A stretch of 64,000 nt of DNA. Origin: CAYVQZ01 sp964453435. Lineage in GTDB: Bacteria; Abyssobacteria; SURF-5. Where the stretch lies: NCBI GenBank assembly GCA_964453435.1, contig CAYVQZ010000017.1:11197-75196 (forward strand). The letters run 5' to 3'. The translations under genes were made by a program, and so were the position numbers. This document shows, in pieces, positions 17,680 to 26,542 of this stretch; within the stretch, counting starts at the first letter, position 1; every line of letters begins with the position of its first letter. A model generated the notes under the pieces. The model did no database searches, was not told the DNA's origin, and saw only the letters and a list, made by a program, of their open reading frames with translations.

Positions 17680-18453
17680 TCATTTGTCGATTGCGTTCGC
17701 GCCTGACCGGACAATTTTTTCGAAGGCGTCCGGCTCGAGACTGGCGCCACCGACCAGTGCGCCGTTTATATCGGGCTGGTCGAGCAGTTCATCGGCGTTT
17801 TCGGGCTTGACGCTGCCACCATACAGAATTGGCATCGAGGACGCGATTTCTTTGGTAAAACTCTTCCCCGCAAGCTGCCTGATCAGTGCGTGAACCTCCT
17901 GCGCCTGGTCGGGAGTCGCCGTTTTTCCGGTTCCGATCGCCCATACCGGTTCGTACGCGACTGTGACTCCCGCCATCTGTTGCGCGGTCAGGCCTGCGAA
18001 TCCATTTCTGACCTGTCCGGTAATTATGGCTTCAGTCTTTCCTTCGTCTCGTTGCTGTTCGCTTTCGCCGACACAGACTATTGGCGTGAGTTGGGCCTTG
18101 AGCGCGGCCAGGACCTTTTTGTTTACGGTTTCATCGGTTTCGCCGAAATATTCGCGCCGTTCAGAATGACCAATAATCACATGGGTGCAGCGGAGGTCTT
18201 TCAACATGAGTGGTGAAATTTCGCCCGTGAAAGCGCCTTGCTCTTCCCAGTACACATTCTGCGCTCCAAGCAGTATGTTCGTTCCGGCAATTGCGGAGGC
18301 GACTTCGGACAATGCCGTAAAGGGCGGACATAGAACGACTTGAAGGGGGGAATCGAATCCATTCAACTTTGCCTTCAGGCTCGTGACGAATTCGCGCGCT
18401 TCGCCGGTGAGCTTGTGCATTTTCCAGTTGCCGGCAACAATCATCGGTTTCAT
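17680..18453 (-). CDS. tpiA: triosephosphate isomerase
   Basis: A 257-residue glycolytic isomerase of normal length. All catalytic residues are visible: K11 in AGNWKMHK, H96 in VIIGHSERR, E168 in VAYEPVWAIGTGK, and the phosphate-binding loop GGSVKPEN. It interconverts dihydroxyacetone phosphate and glyceraldehyde 3-phosphate. GGGAGG precedes the ATG. It has its own promoter overlapping the end of ribF, and secG follows. Confidence 0.97.
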   Translation of the reverse strand: MKPMIVAGNWKMHKLTGEAREFVTSLKAKLNGFDSPLQVVLCPPFTALSEVASAIAGTNILLGAQNVYWEEQGAFTGEISPLMLKDLRCTHVIIGHSERREYFGETDETVNKKVLAALKAQLTPIVCVGESEQQRDEGKTEAIITGQVRNGFAGLTAQQMAGVTVAYEPVWAIGTGKTATPDQAQEVHALIRQLAGKSFTKEIASSMPILYGGSVKPENADELLDQPDINGALVGGASLEPDAFEKIVRSGANAIDK

Positions 18454-18490
18454 TTCAGGTTTGCCTCCCGGAATACTTTGCCGTCATCGA

Positions 18491-18519
18491 ATTGTATCAT
18501 ATGCCACCGTCATCTTCAA
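18491..18519 (-). promoter_or_regulatory. predicted promoter of tpiA-secG
   Basis: Minus strand TTGAAG (18519-18514), 17-base spacer, TACAAT (18496-18491) with TGA directly before the -10. The -35 lies within the last codons of ribF. Confidence 0.55.
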
Positions 18520-19444
18520 CCAGGGTTTCCCGTGCCTTCTCGACGTCTTTCTTGATTTGCTCGGCCAGCGCGCCGAGCGACGGGAACTTCTGCTCGTCCC
18601 TGAGCTTATCGACGAACGTGACCTCGATTTCCGTGCCGTAGATGTCACGATAGAAATCCATGATGTGAACCTCGATGGTTCGCTTTTTCTCGGAGGTCAC
18701 CGTGGGTCTGACGCCGATGTTCAGGGTGCCGGGTTTTCTGGTTCCGCCGACATGTACCCAGACGGCGTAGATTCCGTTCGACGGCACCGCCTCGTGGTGC
18801 GGGTTTATGTTGGCGGTCGGGAACCCGATGTCCCTGCCGAGCCCGGAACCGCCAACGATTGTGCCGGTGATGGAATAGTTGCGCCCGAGATATTTCCCGG
18901 CGCGGTGTATATCGCCGGCAAGGATGAGTTCCCGGATGATTGTGCTGCTGACCAGTTGGCCGTCCACATCGACCCGGTCAATCTGTTCGACTTCATAGCC
19001 GTTATCTTTGCTCATCTCTCGCAAGAGGTTTATGTCGCCCTTGCGGTCTTTTCCGAATCGCCAGTCGTATCCGACAACGATATATTTCATTCGAAGTTTT
19101 TCCATGAGGAATTTTCGCACAAACGCCCGAGCCTCGGTATTCGCAAATTCGCGAGTGAAACGAATGAGACAAAGCGCCTCGATTCCGAGAGACTCCAGCA
19201 GGGCGGCCTTCTTTTTCGTTGTAGTCAGCAGGTTCGGCGCAGCCTCGGGGTTCAGCACCTCGCGGGGATGAGGGTCAAACGTGGCAACGCAGCTTGTGGC
19301 GCCCATCTGCTTTGCCTTTTCCAGAACCCGCCCGATGATTTTTTGATGACCCAGGTGGATTCCATCGAAAATTCCCAACGTGATGCATAGCGGTCCCAGC
19401 GAGGGAATCGCTTTGTCTTCGTTTGTGAACGTGACCATACTCAT
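18497..19444 (-). CDS. ribF: bifunctional riboflavin kinase / FAD synthetase
   Basis: A 315-residue two-domain enzyme that makes FMN and then FAD. The N-terminal nucleotidyltransferase domain shows LGIFDGIHLGHQKII and VATFDPHPREV. The C-terminal flavokinase domain shows GRNYSITGTIVGGSGLGRDIGFPTANI (quoted in parts) with the PTAN ATP-binding motif, and ends in the usual DKLRDEQKF pattern. The length is normal. It follows truB by 34 bases, an arrangement common in bacteria, and closes the rimP-nusA-infB operon. Confidence 0.96.
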   Translation of the reverse strand: MSMVTFTNEDKAIPSLGPLCITLGIFDGIHLGHQKIIGRVLEKAKQMGATSCVATFDPHPREVLNPEAAPNLLTTTKKKAALLESLGIEALCLIRFTREFANTEARAFVRKFLMEKLRMKYIVVGYDWRFGKDRKGDINLLREMSKDNGYEVEQIDRVDVDGQLVSSTIIRELILAGDIHRAGKYLGRNYSITGTIVGGSGLGRDIGFPTANINPHHEAVPSNGIYAVWVHVGGTRKPGTLNIGVRPTVTSEKKRTIEVHIMDFYRDIYGTEIEVTFVDKLRDEQKFPSLGALAEQIKKDVEKARETLVEDDGGI

Positions 19445-19478
19445 CGGAAGGTGTTTTCACCGCATGTGCGGACAGAGC

Positions 19479-20405
19479 CTAACCGCTTTTCAAAACTCGC
19501 TTCGGATGGAATACACACGCGTCGTCGCTCCGCGAAAGCGTGCCCACCGCCAAGAGTTCGCCGTCCGGCCCGAACGCTTGCGCCCATGAATCGCATTCGG
19601 GGGGGGCGACTTGATGGCTGACCGTCACCGGCATCCCGTGCAGGAGCTTTCCGGCCTGATTCTCATCGCATGCAAGGGCGGGCAAATCCGAGAGAGCTTC
19701 CGAAACCGGCAACAGGTTTCTCATGATTGCATGTGTTGTGTTCATTTCCTCAACCGACTTTGCGGCGGCGACTTCGAATCGGCCGACGGCAATCCGCCTG
19801 AGTTCCTGCAGACAACCTCCAACGCCCAGCGCCGCTCCAAAATCGGAGCAGATGGTTCGCACGTAGGTGCCCTTCGAGCATTCGACCAAAAAGGAAACCA
19901 GCGGCAGACTCACAGTCTCGACTTCGAGCCGCCTGATTTCGACGCGTCTGGGCTTCAAACGGACTTCTCTTTGCCGCCGTGCGAGCCTGTAGGCGGGGAC
20001 TCCCTTGACTTTGAGAGCGGAGAAGGCCGGCGGCGTCTGTTCTATCGCGCCGACAAAAGATTGCGCGGTGGTACGGACCCGGTCTTCTGTTATGTTGTCG
20101 ACGGACGATTCGGCAATCACGTGTCCGGAAATATCCTGAGTATCGGTTCGGATGCCCAGGCGCATGACCGCATGATAGAGCTTGTGTTCGGTCTCTATGA
20201 AGCTTGCGATTTTGGTTGCTGCGCCCACACACAGGATGAGCAGACCGCTGGCGAGTGGGTCCAGCGTGCCCGTGTGGCCGACACGAAGCGGGCGAATATG
20301 CTTCCGCACGGTGGCAACGACATCATGGGAAGTCATTCCCTTCGATTTGTCGATGAGCAGCAGGCCTCCCGATGGAGCCGGCCCGGTTTCAGTCGCTTTT
20401 TCCAT
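19479..20405 (-). CDS. truB: tRNA pseudouridine synthase B
   Basis: A 308-residue enzyme that makes pseudouridine 55 in the T-loop of tRNA. The catalytic aspartate is D49 in GHTGTLDPLASG. Other marks are LLLIDKSKGMTSHDVV, TPPAFSALKVKGVPAYRLAR and CSKGTYVRTICSDFG. A C-terminal PUA-like part follows (about 240-308). The start overlaps the end of the DHH gene by 17 bases, so the two are coupled. Confidence 0.96.
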   Translation of the reverse strand: MEKATETGPAPSGGLLLIDKSKGMTSHDVVATVRKHIRPLRVGHTGTLDPLASGLLILCVGAATKIASFIETEHKLYHAVMRLGIRTDTQDISGHVIAESSVDNITEDRVRTTAQSFVGAIEQTPPAFSALKVKGVPAYRLARRQREVRLKPRRVEIRRLEVETVSLPLVSFLVECSKGTYVRTICSDFGAALGVGGCLQELRRIAVGRFEVAAAKSVEEMNTTHAIMRNLLPVSEALSDLPALACDENQAGKLLHGMPVTVSHQVAPPECDSWAQAFGPDGELLAVGTLSRSDDACVFHPKRVLKSG

Positions 20406-21378
20406 CTTGTCGTTCGGCCTTTTGAAGGGCTTTTCTGACGGCGGCGTACATTTGCTCCTTGGCGTACTTCATGTCACCTTTGATGGTGCATCCCGCCGCC
20501 CTCAAGTGTCCGCCGCCATCGAACCGGCGTGCTATTTCATTGACGTCCACGTGGTCTTTGGACCTCAGGCTGACCTTAATGCCGTCGTGGGTTTCCCGGA
20601 AAAGCAAGGCGACTTCGACGTCCCTGATGCCTCTTCCCAGGTTCACGATGTCGTGCGTGTCTTCCGCCGTGGCTCCCGTTTCTTCGAGCATTGCCCGGGT
20701 TATGGTTATGCAGGATATCTTTCCGTTGATCTCGAGAGTGGAATGCGCGCGCGCACCAATGCGAGCGGCAGATTGGCTCATGTTCTCATAGACGCGCTGA
20801 TAAATTTGATGAGGGCTGACGCCGTATTTGATGAGCCTCGCCGCAATCTCGTGTGAACGAGCGGTGGTGTTGGGATACTTGAATGAGCCCGTGTCTGTCA
20901 TGATCGCCGTGTAAAGCACTTCTGCAACCACGTCGTCGACCGGCTCTTCCATGGCGTCGAACAATTCGTGCACAACCTCGGCGACTGCGCAGAAGTCGGG
21001 TTCCACAATGTTCAAATGACCAAACTCTGCATTCTCGACGTGGTGGTCGATATTAATCCAGATGGGGATGGCTTTAATGAATTGCTCGACTTCGGTGCCG
21101 GCGCGTTGTATCGTTGGACATTCCAGGAACACAGCCACATCGAATTGGTCGGAGACAGGGACAGCGCTGACGATTTCATGGGAATGGTTGAGGAACCGGT
21201 AAATTTCGGGCACTCCATCCCGGTCATACGCAACGGCGTGCTTGCCTCTTCGTCTGAGCAGTAAGAGGAGGGCGATGAGCGAGCCTATGGCATCGCCGTC
21301 CGGGTCGACGTGCGAGACCAGAAAGAACGTCTTGTTTTGTTCGATTGCGCCGACCAGCCGCGCAATTTCATTCGTCAT
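20389..21378 (-). CDS. nrnA: DHH/DHHA1 phosphoesterase, NrnA-like
   Basis: A 329-residue bifunctional oligoribonuclease / pAp phosphatase. The DHH domain has SHVDPDGDAIGS (H23, D25, D29) and the name-giving motif in NIDHHVENAEFG; the DHHA1 domain has FDGGGHLRAAGC. It degrades short RNA and removes 3'-phosphoadenosine phosphate. A gene of this kind between rbfA and truB is the standard order in many Gram-positive and deltaproteobacterial genomes. It overlaps rbfA by 11 bases and truB by 17. Confidence 0.93.
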   Translation of the reverse strand: MTNEIARLVGAIEQNKTFFLVSHVDPDGDAIGSLIALLLLLRRRGKHAVAYDRDGVPEIYRFLNHSHEIVSAVPVSDQFDVAVFLECPTIQRAGTEVEQFIKAIPIWINIDHHVENAEFGHLNIVEPDFCAVAEVVHELFDAMEEPVDDVVAEVLYTAIMTDTGSFKYPNTTARSHEIAARLIKYGVSPHQIYQRVYENMSQSAARIGARAHSTLEINGKISCITITRAMLEETGATAEDTHDIVNLGRGIRDVEVALLFRETHDGIKVSLRSKDHVDVNEIARRFDGGGHLRAAGCTIKGDMKYAKEQMYAAVRKALQKAERQDGKSD

Positions 21379-21733
21379 CTGAGCCGTTGCTTTTCTCCTG
21401 AACCACCTGGTCTATGAGAGCGAGGATACGCGCGCCCTCTTCGAGCGACTTATCATATTTGAATGTGACGTCGGGAATGTATTTGAGGCGGAGCCGACGG
21501 CCCAGTTCGCGTTTGATGAAACCCGTAGCGCTGCGCAATCCCGCAAGCGTGCCTTGACGCTCCTTTTCGCTTCCCAAAACGCTGACATAGACCGAGGCAT
21601 GTCGGAGGTCAGCGGTGACCTCCACGAGCGTGACGGATACAAACCCGATGCGCGGGTCCTTGATCTCTCGCAGCACCAAGTCGCTTATTTCTTTTTTGAG
21701 CAGTTCGCCGAGGCGTTGTCGCCGATTTCCCAT
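21368..21733 (-). CDS. rbfA: ribosome-binding factor A
   Basis: A 121-residue KH-fold protein that binds 16S rRNA in late 30S maturation. The N-terminus (RRQRLGELLKKEISDLVLREIKDPRIGFVS, quoted in part) and the LRHASVYVSVLGS and RRLRLKYIPDVTFKYDKSLEEGARI segments are diagnostic; the longest shown here is split by residues about 5-35 and 90-115. It lies within the nusA-infB operon as usual. Confidence 0.95.
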   Translation of the reverse strand: MGNRRQRLGELLKKEISDLVLREIKDPRIGFVSVTLVEVTADLRHASVYVSVLGSEKERQGTLAGLRSATGFIKRELGRRLRLKYIPDVTFKYDKSLEEGARILALIDQVVQEKSNGSDDE

Positions 21734-21810
21734 GGTTTTTCATCACGGTCTGAATGCCGCGCCACTCGCAAAATCATTCGGCGCTGTGCGGCACTGATTG
21801 TTCGGTCTGG

Positions 21811-22092
21811 TTATATGATTTCGATGCTATAATCCAAGAGTTCCGCCTCAAAGTTTCCCTCAATAAATCTGACGACCTCCGCAAGGACCCGGTCTGCGTG
21901 CACTTTGTCATTGGATGCGCAGCAGATGCCCAGCGTTGCCCGCTGCCAGAGGTCGTTGTGGTCGACTTCGGCTATCGATATATTGAATTGCCGCCGCGTT
22001 CTGTCCTTTATGCTTCTTAGAATTTGCCGTTTGCGTTTCAGCGAGTTGTTGCCGCGAAGCAACAGGTCAATTTGCAGGATGCCCACAACCAT
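21811..22092 (-). CDS. DUF503 family protein (YlxP-like)
   Basis: A 93-residue protein of the DUF503/YlxP family, a small ferredoxin-like fold. Family marks: the start MVVGILQIDLLL, SLKRKRQILRSIKDR and the patterned strand NISIAEVDHNDLWQRATLGI. Its function is not firmly known; it is nearly always found between infB and rbfA, which suggests a link to ribosome assembly. It begins three bases after the infB stop. Confidence 0.93.
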   Translation of the reverse strand: MVVGILQIDLLLRGNNSLKRKRQILRSIKDRTRRQFNISIAEVDHNDLWQRATLGICCASNDKVHADRVLAEVVRFIEGNFEAELLDYSIEII

Positions 22093-22095
22093 CGT

Positions 22096-24540
22096 TTAAA
22101 GCGTTCGGGCAATTTCCTCGATTCGATAACACTCGATTACATCGCCCACTTTGACGTCGTTGAAGTTTTCCAGCCCGATGCCGCATTCCGTTCCCGCAGG
22201 CGCTTTTTGGGCGAATTCCTTATAGCGTTTCAACGAAGCGATTTTCCCGTCGTAGACGACGATTCCATCCCTGACCAGTCGGACCCTCTGGTTGGCGACA
22301 ATTTCTCCGTCGGCAACCCGGCAGCCGGCGACGGTCCCGATGGAACTGACTTTGAACGTTTGGACCACTTCGGCGCGCCCGAGGAAAACCTCTTTTCTCT
22401 CCGGTTCGAGCAGACCTTCCATAGCCGCCCGCACGTCATCTATCACGTCGTATATGACGCGGTAGAGCCTGTAATCCACTCCTTCTTTCTCGGCAAGGTC
22501 GCCAGCTTTGGCGTCGGGTCTGACATTGAAGCCGATGAGGAGAGCATTGGAGGCGGATGCGAGAATAACGTCGGACTCGTTGATGGCGCCAACGCCCGAA
22601 TGGATGACATTCAGTTTCACATTGTCCGTCGGCAGTTTCAGCAGCGAATCCTGCAGCGCGGTGACCGACCCTTGAACATCACCTTTGAGAACGATGTTCA
22701 GTTCCCTGATTTCGCCAGCCTGGATTTGTTCATAGAGGTCTTCGAGAGTCACCCGCCTTTGCTGCATCATCTCTTTTTGGCGCTGTTTGAGCGAACGCGA
22801 GTCAGCTATCTGGCGGGCTTTCTTTTCATCCTTCATTGTGACGAAAGGGTCACCGGCCTGGGGAACTCCCGCAAAACCGAGCACCTCCACGGGAACCGAG
22901 GGGCCGGCTTCGGTCAAATTTCTCCCCTTGTCATCCAACATTGCGCGGACTCGCCCGTATTGTTTTCCGGCCACGAAAGAGTCTCCGACCCGCAGGGTTC
23001 CGCTTTGCACGAGAACTGTCGCCACGGGTCCGCGGCCGCGGTCGAGTTTGGCTTCGAGCACGATACCGCGGGCCGGTTTGTCCGGATTCGCCGATAATTC
23101 GAGCAACTCGGCCTCGAGCAGCAACATTTCCAGCAGGTTTGTCAGCCCTTCTTTCGTTTTCGCCGAGACGGTGACCGTAATGGTCTTGCCGCCCCAATCC
23201 TCCGGAAGGAGGTCGAGGTTCGCCAGTTGTTGTTTGACCTGGTTAATATTCGCTTCGGGCTTGTCGATTTTGTTGATAGCCACCACAATCGGCACATTCG
23301 CCGCTCGGGCGTGGTTCACGGCCTCCACCGTTTGCGGCATCACGCCGTCGTCGGCGGCGACGACCAGGACGACCACGTCGGTGACATTCGCTCCGTGAGC
23401 GCGCATTGCAGTGAACGCCTCGTGGCCGGGGGTATCGAGAAAGACTACATGGCCGCTGTCGAGCGCGACGTCATACGCGCCTATGTGTTGGGTTATTCCG
23501 CCGGCTTCTTCCTCCATGACATTGGTTTTTCGGATTGCGTCGAGGAGGGCGGTCTTGCCGTGGTCCACATGGCCCATCACCGTGACAACCGGCGCCCGCG
23601 GTTTAAGGTTCTCGGGGACCTCTTCCTCCTCTTCTTCCTCGACCAAGTCCTCCAGCGAAGCGGCCTCCTGAACGTCGTAGCCATACTTTTCTGCGATCTT
23701 CTCGATTACTCCGACGTCAAGCGGCTGATTCTTTGTGGCCATGATGTCCATCTGCATGAGTTCCAGGATGAGCGCTCCCGCCTTCATTTTCAAAGCTTTT
23801 GCAAGTTCGTCGACCGTCATAACCCCGTCCACCGTAATGACCGGTTTGCGCGGACCGCGCGCTTTTCGCCGGAGCAGGCGCTCGGACGGAGGCGGAGGCT
23901 CGATGACTTTTCGCTCTTCTTCCTTCTTCAGCCGTTCTTTTTCTCGCTCTCGTCTTCTTTTCCTGCGGTCACGGCGTTTGGTTCTCCACTCGATGCGTTT
24001 CTTTTCTTCGAGCAACAAATCTGTTTCGTCCTGTAATTCCTCTTCCGCTTCGAGCTCCTTTTTGGCGGGGGCTTCCTTTTTTTCGACTACCCCTTCGGGA
24101 GCTCGTGCGGCTTTTCGAACCTCTATTTTGGGAGGTTCTTTCGCGGGCGGTTTCTCCTCCGCCTCCGGCGTTTTCACGAGAGGTTCCTTCGCGGCTGGTT
24201 TCTTTGCCGGAGCCTCTTCGACCGCTACGGCGGCCGCCGGCTGCTCGGGTTTGGCGCGTTTCTTTGAGGCCTTCGCTGTCTTTTTGGGTTTGGCCTCTTT
24301 GGGTTCGGCCTTTTTCGCTTCCTTTTTCGTTTTTGGCCTTGCCTTCTTCGCTTCGACCTTTTTTTCGCGTTTCAAATGACCGAGTTTTTTTGCAACCAGT
24401 TTGGTTTCTTTTTCTTCGAGGGTGGACATATGCGAGGTTATGGCGAAACCGAGTTCCTGAAGTTTAGCCATGAGTTCCTTGCTGGACAGGCCAAGCTCTT
24501 TCGCAAGTTCGAAGACGCGTATTTTGCTGGCGCTACTCAT
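22096..24540 (-). CDS. infB: translation initiation factor IF-2
   Basis: An 814-residue initiation factor that brings fMet-tRNA to the 30S subunit. Order of parts: IF2_N domain (residues about 1-55, KIRVFELAKELGLSSKEL), a long Lys/Ala/Pro/Glu-rich linker, a second N-domain (about 250-300), the G domain with GHVDHGKTALLD and DTPGHEAF and NKIDKP, and C-terminal domains ending in GDVIECYRIEEI. I start it at 24540: GGAGGAGG is well placed there and the extra upstream codons have no family match. It overlaps nusA by eight bases. Confidence 0.97.
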   Translation of the reverse strand: MSSASKIRVFELAKELGLSSKELMAKLQELGFAITSHMSTLEEKETKLVAKKLGHLKREKKVEAKKARPKTKKEAKKAEPKEAKPKKTAKASKKRAKPEQPAAAVAVEEAPAKKPAAKEPLVKTPEAEEKPPAKEPPKIEVRKAARAPEGVVEKKEAPAKKELEAEEELQDETDLLLEEKKRIEWRTKRRDRRKRRREREKERLKKEEERKVIEPPPPSERLLRRKARGPRKPVITVDGVMTVDELAKALKMKAGALILELMQMDIMATKNQPLDVGVIEKIAEKYGYDVQEAASLEDLVEEEEEEEVPENLKPRAPVVTVMGHVDHGKTALLDAIRKTNVMEEEAGGITQHIGAYDVALDSGHVVFLDTPGHEAFTAMRAHGANVTDVVVLVVAADDGVMPQTVEAVNHARAANVPIVVAINKIDKPEANINQVKQQLANLDLLPEDWGGKTITVTVSAKTKEGLTNLLEMLLLEAELLELSANPDKPARGIVLEAKLDRGRGPVATVLVQSGTLRVGDSFVAGKQYGRVRAMLDDKGRNLTEAGPSVPVEVLGFAGVPQAGDPFVTMKDEKKARQIADSRSLKQRQKEMMQQRRVTLEDLYEQIQAGEIRELNIVLKGDVQGSVTALQDSLLKLPTDNVKLNVIHSGVGAINESDVILASASNALLIGFNVRPDAKAGDLAEKEGVDYRLYRVIYDVIDDVRAAMEGLLEPERKEVFLGRAEVVQTFKVSSIGTVAGCRVADGEIVANQRVRLVRDGIVVYDGKIASLKRYKEFAQKAPAGTECGIGLENFNDVKVGDVIECYRIEEIARTL

Positions 24541-25816
24541 CGGGGATCGCCTCCTCCACATTGCTGTCAAGCGACACCAACCGGGCTGCCGCTGCTTCGA
24601 TCATTCGTTCGGCGCTCTTTCGTCCGATTCCCGACAGCGATGAGATGTCGTCGATGGAAGCGTTCGCGATTTTTCTGGGAGTAGTGTAACCGGCCTCCCT
24701 CAGGATTTGGGCGGTCTTTTCTCCCACGCCGGGAAGCTCCATAAGTTCATCGATTATATCGCTCTCGAAAAGCGCCGTTTCTTCTCTGAGCCTTCTTTCG
24801 TCGATGATGTCGACTTTCCAACTCGTGAGTTTGGAGGCAAGTCGCGCGTTCTGACCGCGTTTTCCAATGGCCAGTGACAACTGGTCAGACGGGACGGTAA
24901 CCAGGATGCTTTTCAGTTTTTCGTCAATCAATATATTCGAAATTATTGCCGGACTCAAGGCGTTTGTTATGAGGGTCTTAATGTCATCGCTCCACTTAAT
25001 CACATCGATTTTTTCGCCCCTGAGTTCATCGACAACGGTGCGCACTCGCATCCCCTTCATCCCAACGCAGGCGCCGACCGCGTCGACGTTTGTGTCGTGA
25101 GAGACAACGGCTATCTTGGTTCTGTAACCGACCTCCCGGGCGAGGGAGCGAATTTCCACCGTGCCGTCGTATATCTCGGGAACTTCCATCTCAAAGAGCA
25201 GGCGAACCAGTTCCGGCGCGGCGCGGGAAAGCGCGATTTGCGGACCTCGCTCGCTTTCTGACGCTTCGAGCACGTAGAGCTTCATGCGCTCGCCGAACCG
25301 GTACATGTCGCGCGGCGATTGTTCTTTTGGAGGAATTACGCCTTCTGTTCTGCCGAGGTCAACGATCACGGTTCCGTGGGCCTGTTTCTTTATAATCCCG
25401 TTAATTATGTCGCCCTCGCGCTTTTTGAATTCCGCCAAAATATTTTTGCGCTCCGCCTCTTTGATTTTCTGAATGATCACCTGCTTGGCGGTTTGTGCGG
25501 CTATGCGGCCGAAGTTGCCGGGAGCGATCTCAATCCGGACCGTATCACCGACTTCGGCGTTCGGGTCCACGGCGCGCGCCTCCGCAAGGGAAATTTCCAT
25601 CTTGGAATTTTGCGGCTTCTCGACTATGTCCTTCACCTGAAATACTCTGAAATCCCACTTTTCCTCGTCAAAGTCAATTTCCACATTGCCGTAATTTTCG
25701 AAACTCTTCTTGCTGGCGGTCTCGATCGCCGAACGAATTGCCTCAATGAGCACATTCTTGTCGATGTTGCGCTCACTCTGCAACTGTTCGAAAATCGGCA
25801 TTAAATCTGCCTTCAT
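24533..25816 (-). CDS. nusA: transcription termination/antitermination factor NusA
   Basis: A 427-residue NusA: N-terminal RNA-polymerase-binding domain (about 1-130), S1 domain (about 135-200, HGTVIVDLGRTEGVIP), two KH domains (about 200-345, VGACVGMKGMRV and AIGKRGQNARLAS), then a helix-hairpin-helix segment (LPGVGEKTAQILREAG, LSGIGRKSAERM). The C-terminal acidic repeats of E. coli NusA are absent, as in many bacteria. It follows rimP by 84 bases. The upstream hairpins in the rimP leader may be targets of NusA autoregulation (inference). Confidence 0.97.
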   Translation of the reverse strand: MKADLMPIFEQLQSERNIDKNVLIEAIRSAIETASKKSFENYGNVEIDFDEEKWDFRVFQVKDIVEKPQNSKMEISLAEARAVDPNAEVGDTVRIEIAPGNFGRIAAQTAKQVIIQKIKEAERKNILAEFKKREGDIINGIIKKQAHGTVIVDLGRTEGVIPPKEQSPRDMYRFGERMKLYVLEASESERGPQIALSRAAPELVRLLFEMEVPEIYDGTVEIRSLAREVGYRTKIAVVSHDTNVDAVGACVGMKGMRVRTVVDELRGEKIDVIKWSDDIKTLITNALSPAIISNILIDEKLKSILVTVPSDQLSLAIGKRGQNARLASKLTSWKVDIIDERRLREETALFESDIIDELMELPGVGEKTAQILREAGYTTPRKIANASIDDISSLSGIGRKSAERMIEAAAARLVSLDSNVEEAIPDE

Positions 25817-25900
25817 GGAAGAGCTCCTCCTTGGCTTAGACGAAAATCGCCCCGATCCCCCTGCCGCGGGAATCGGTCGTCGCAGTGAGACAGCAAGTAT

Positions 25901-26365
25901 TCATAGAACCTGCAAATTTGCGCGCGCAATGCTCGCGAACGGAATTCGCATCGTCTCCGAATCGGAATCCGCAAGTCGAACAACCAATTCGGTTTCCTCG
26001 ACACGGTCGATGATTCCGGTGACCTTCCGGCGACCCTCCAGTGGAGAGCGGAGCTGGACTTTTACCAGTGCGCCCGCGAACCTCTCGAAATCCGCCTTTT
26101 TTCGGATTCGCCGATTAATTCCCGGCGACGAGACCTCGAGAAAATATGGGCCTTCAATCGTATCCTCCACATCGAGCATCGGACCGAGCAGTTCGCTCAC
26201 TTTCTGGCAATCGTCAAGTGTGATTCCGCCTTCCGGCTTATCGATGAAGAGTCTCAACACTCCTCCGCCGCGCTCGCGTCTGAACTCGAGGTCGACAAGG
26301 TAATAACCTTCTGCCTCAATTGCGGGTTCTGCTATCTTCGCAATGTTATCCGCAACGGTTTCCAT
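25901..26365 (-). CDS. rimP: ribosome maturation factor RimP
   Basis: A 154-residue protein for 30S maturation, the usual first gene of the nusA-infB operon. Two domains are visible: the N-terminal part (AEGYYLVDLEFRRERGG, LRLFIDKPEGGITLDDC) with YFLEVSSPGINRRIRK, and an SH3-like C-terminal domain. I prefer the ATG at 26365; a GTG at 26374 would add three residues, and neither has a strong ribosome binding site. A hairpin ends about 24 bases before this start and may affect expression. Confidence 0.94.
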   Translation of the reverse strand: METVADNIAKIAEPAIEAEGYYLVDLEFRRERGGGVLRLFIDKPEGGITLDDCQKVSELLGPMLDVEDTIEGPYFLEVSSPGINRRIRKKADFERFAGALVKVQLRSPLEGRRKVTGIIDRVEETELVVRLADSDSETMRIPFASIARANLQVL

Positions 26366-26388
26366 GGCGCTCACACATTTTCAAAACA

Positions 26389-26408
26389 AAGGCGGCTAAT
26401 GCCGCCTT
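26389..26408 (-). terminator. terminator-like hairpin in the rimP leader
   Basis: On the minus strand AAGGCGGC, loop ATTA, GCCGCCTT, followed by TGTTTTG. A perfect eight-pair stem with a U-rich tail that would terminate or attenuate transcription directly before rimP. Confidence 0.55.
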
Positions 26409-26462
26409 CGTGTCATCCGAATTTGAACCCTGCGCGAAAAGAGCCAGCCCCATCAACGCAAA

Positions 26463-26484
26463 AGAGTGGGCTGCGACCCACTCT
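26463..26484 (-). terminator. second terminator-like hairpin in the rimP leader
   Basis: On the minus strand AGAGTGGG, loop TCGCAG, CCCACTCT, followed by TTT. It resembles the rimP-leader hairpins known from Firmicutes, which are thought to be regulatory. Confidence 0.55.
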
Positions 26485-26512
26485 ATCGAAACGGCGGCTC
26501 GATCTCTTAAAT

Positions 26513-26542
26513 AGTATACTACAGCGGGGAGCAAAAATGCAA
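26513..26542 (-). promoter_or_regulatory. possible promoter of the rimP-nusA-infB operon
   Basis: Minus strand TTGCAT (26542-26537), 18-base spacer, TATACT (26518-26513). The -10 is good and the -35 weak. It would give a leader of about 140 bases that includes both hairpins. Confidence 0.4.

Noticed and set aside
22024..23097. A 357-codon open frame opposite infB
   Set aside because: infB on the minus strand is unmistakable; the opposite frame is open only because of codon bias.
26425..26440. A tRNA T-loop-like word (GGTTCAAATTC on the minus strand) upstream of rimP
   Set aside because: The flanking bases do not form a T-stem, and no acceptor or anticodon stem is found around it.
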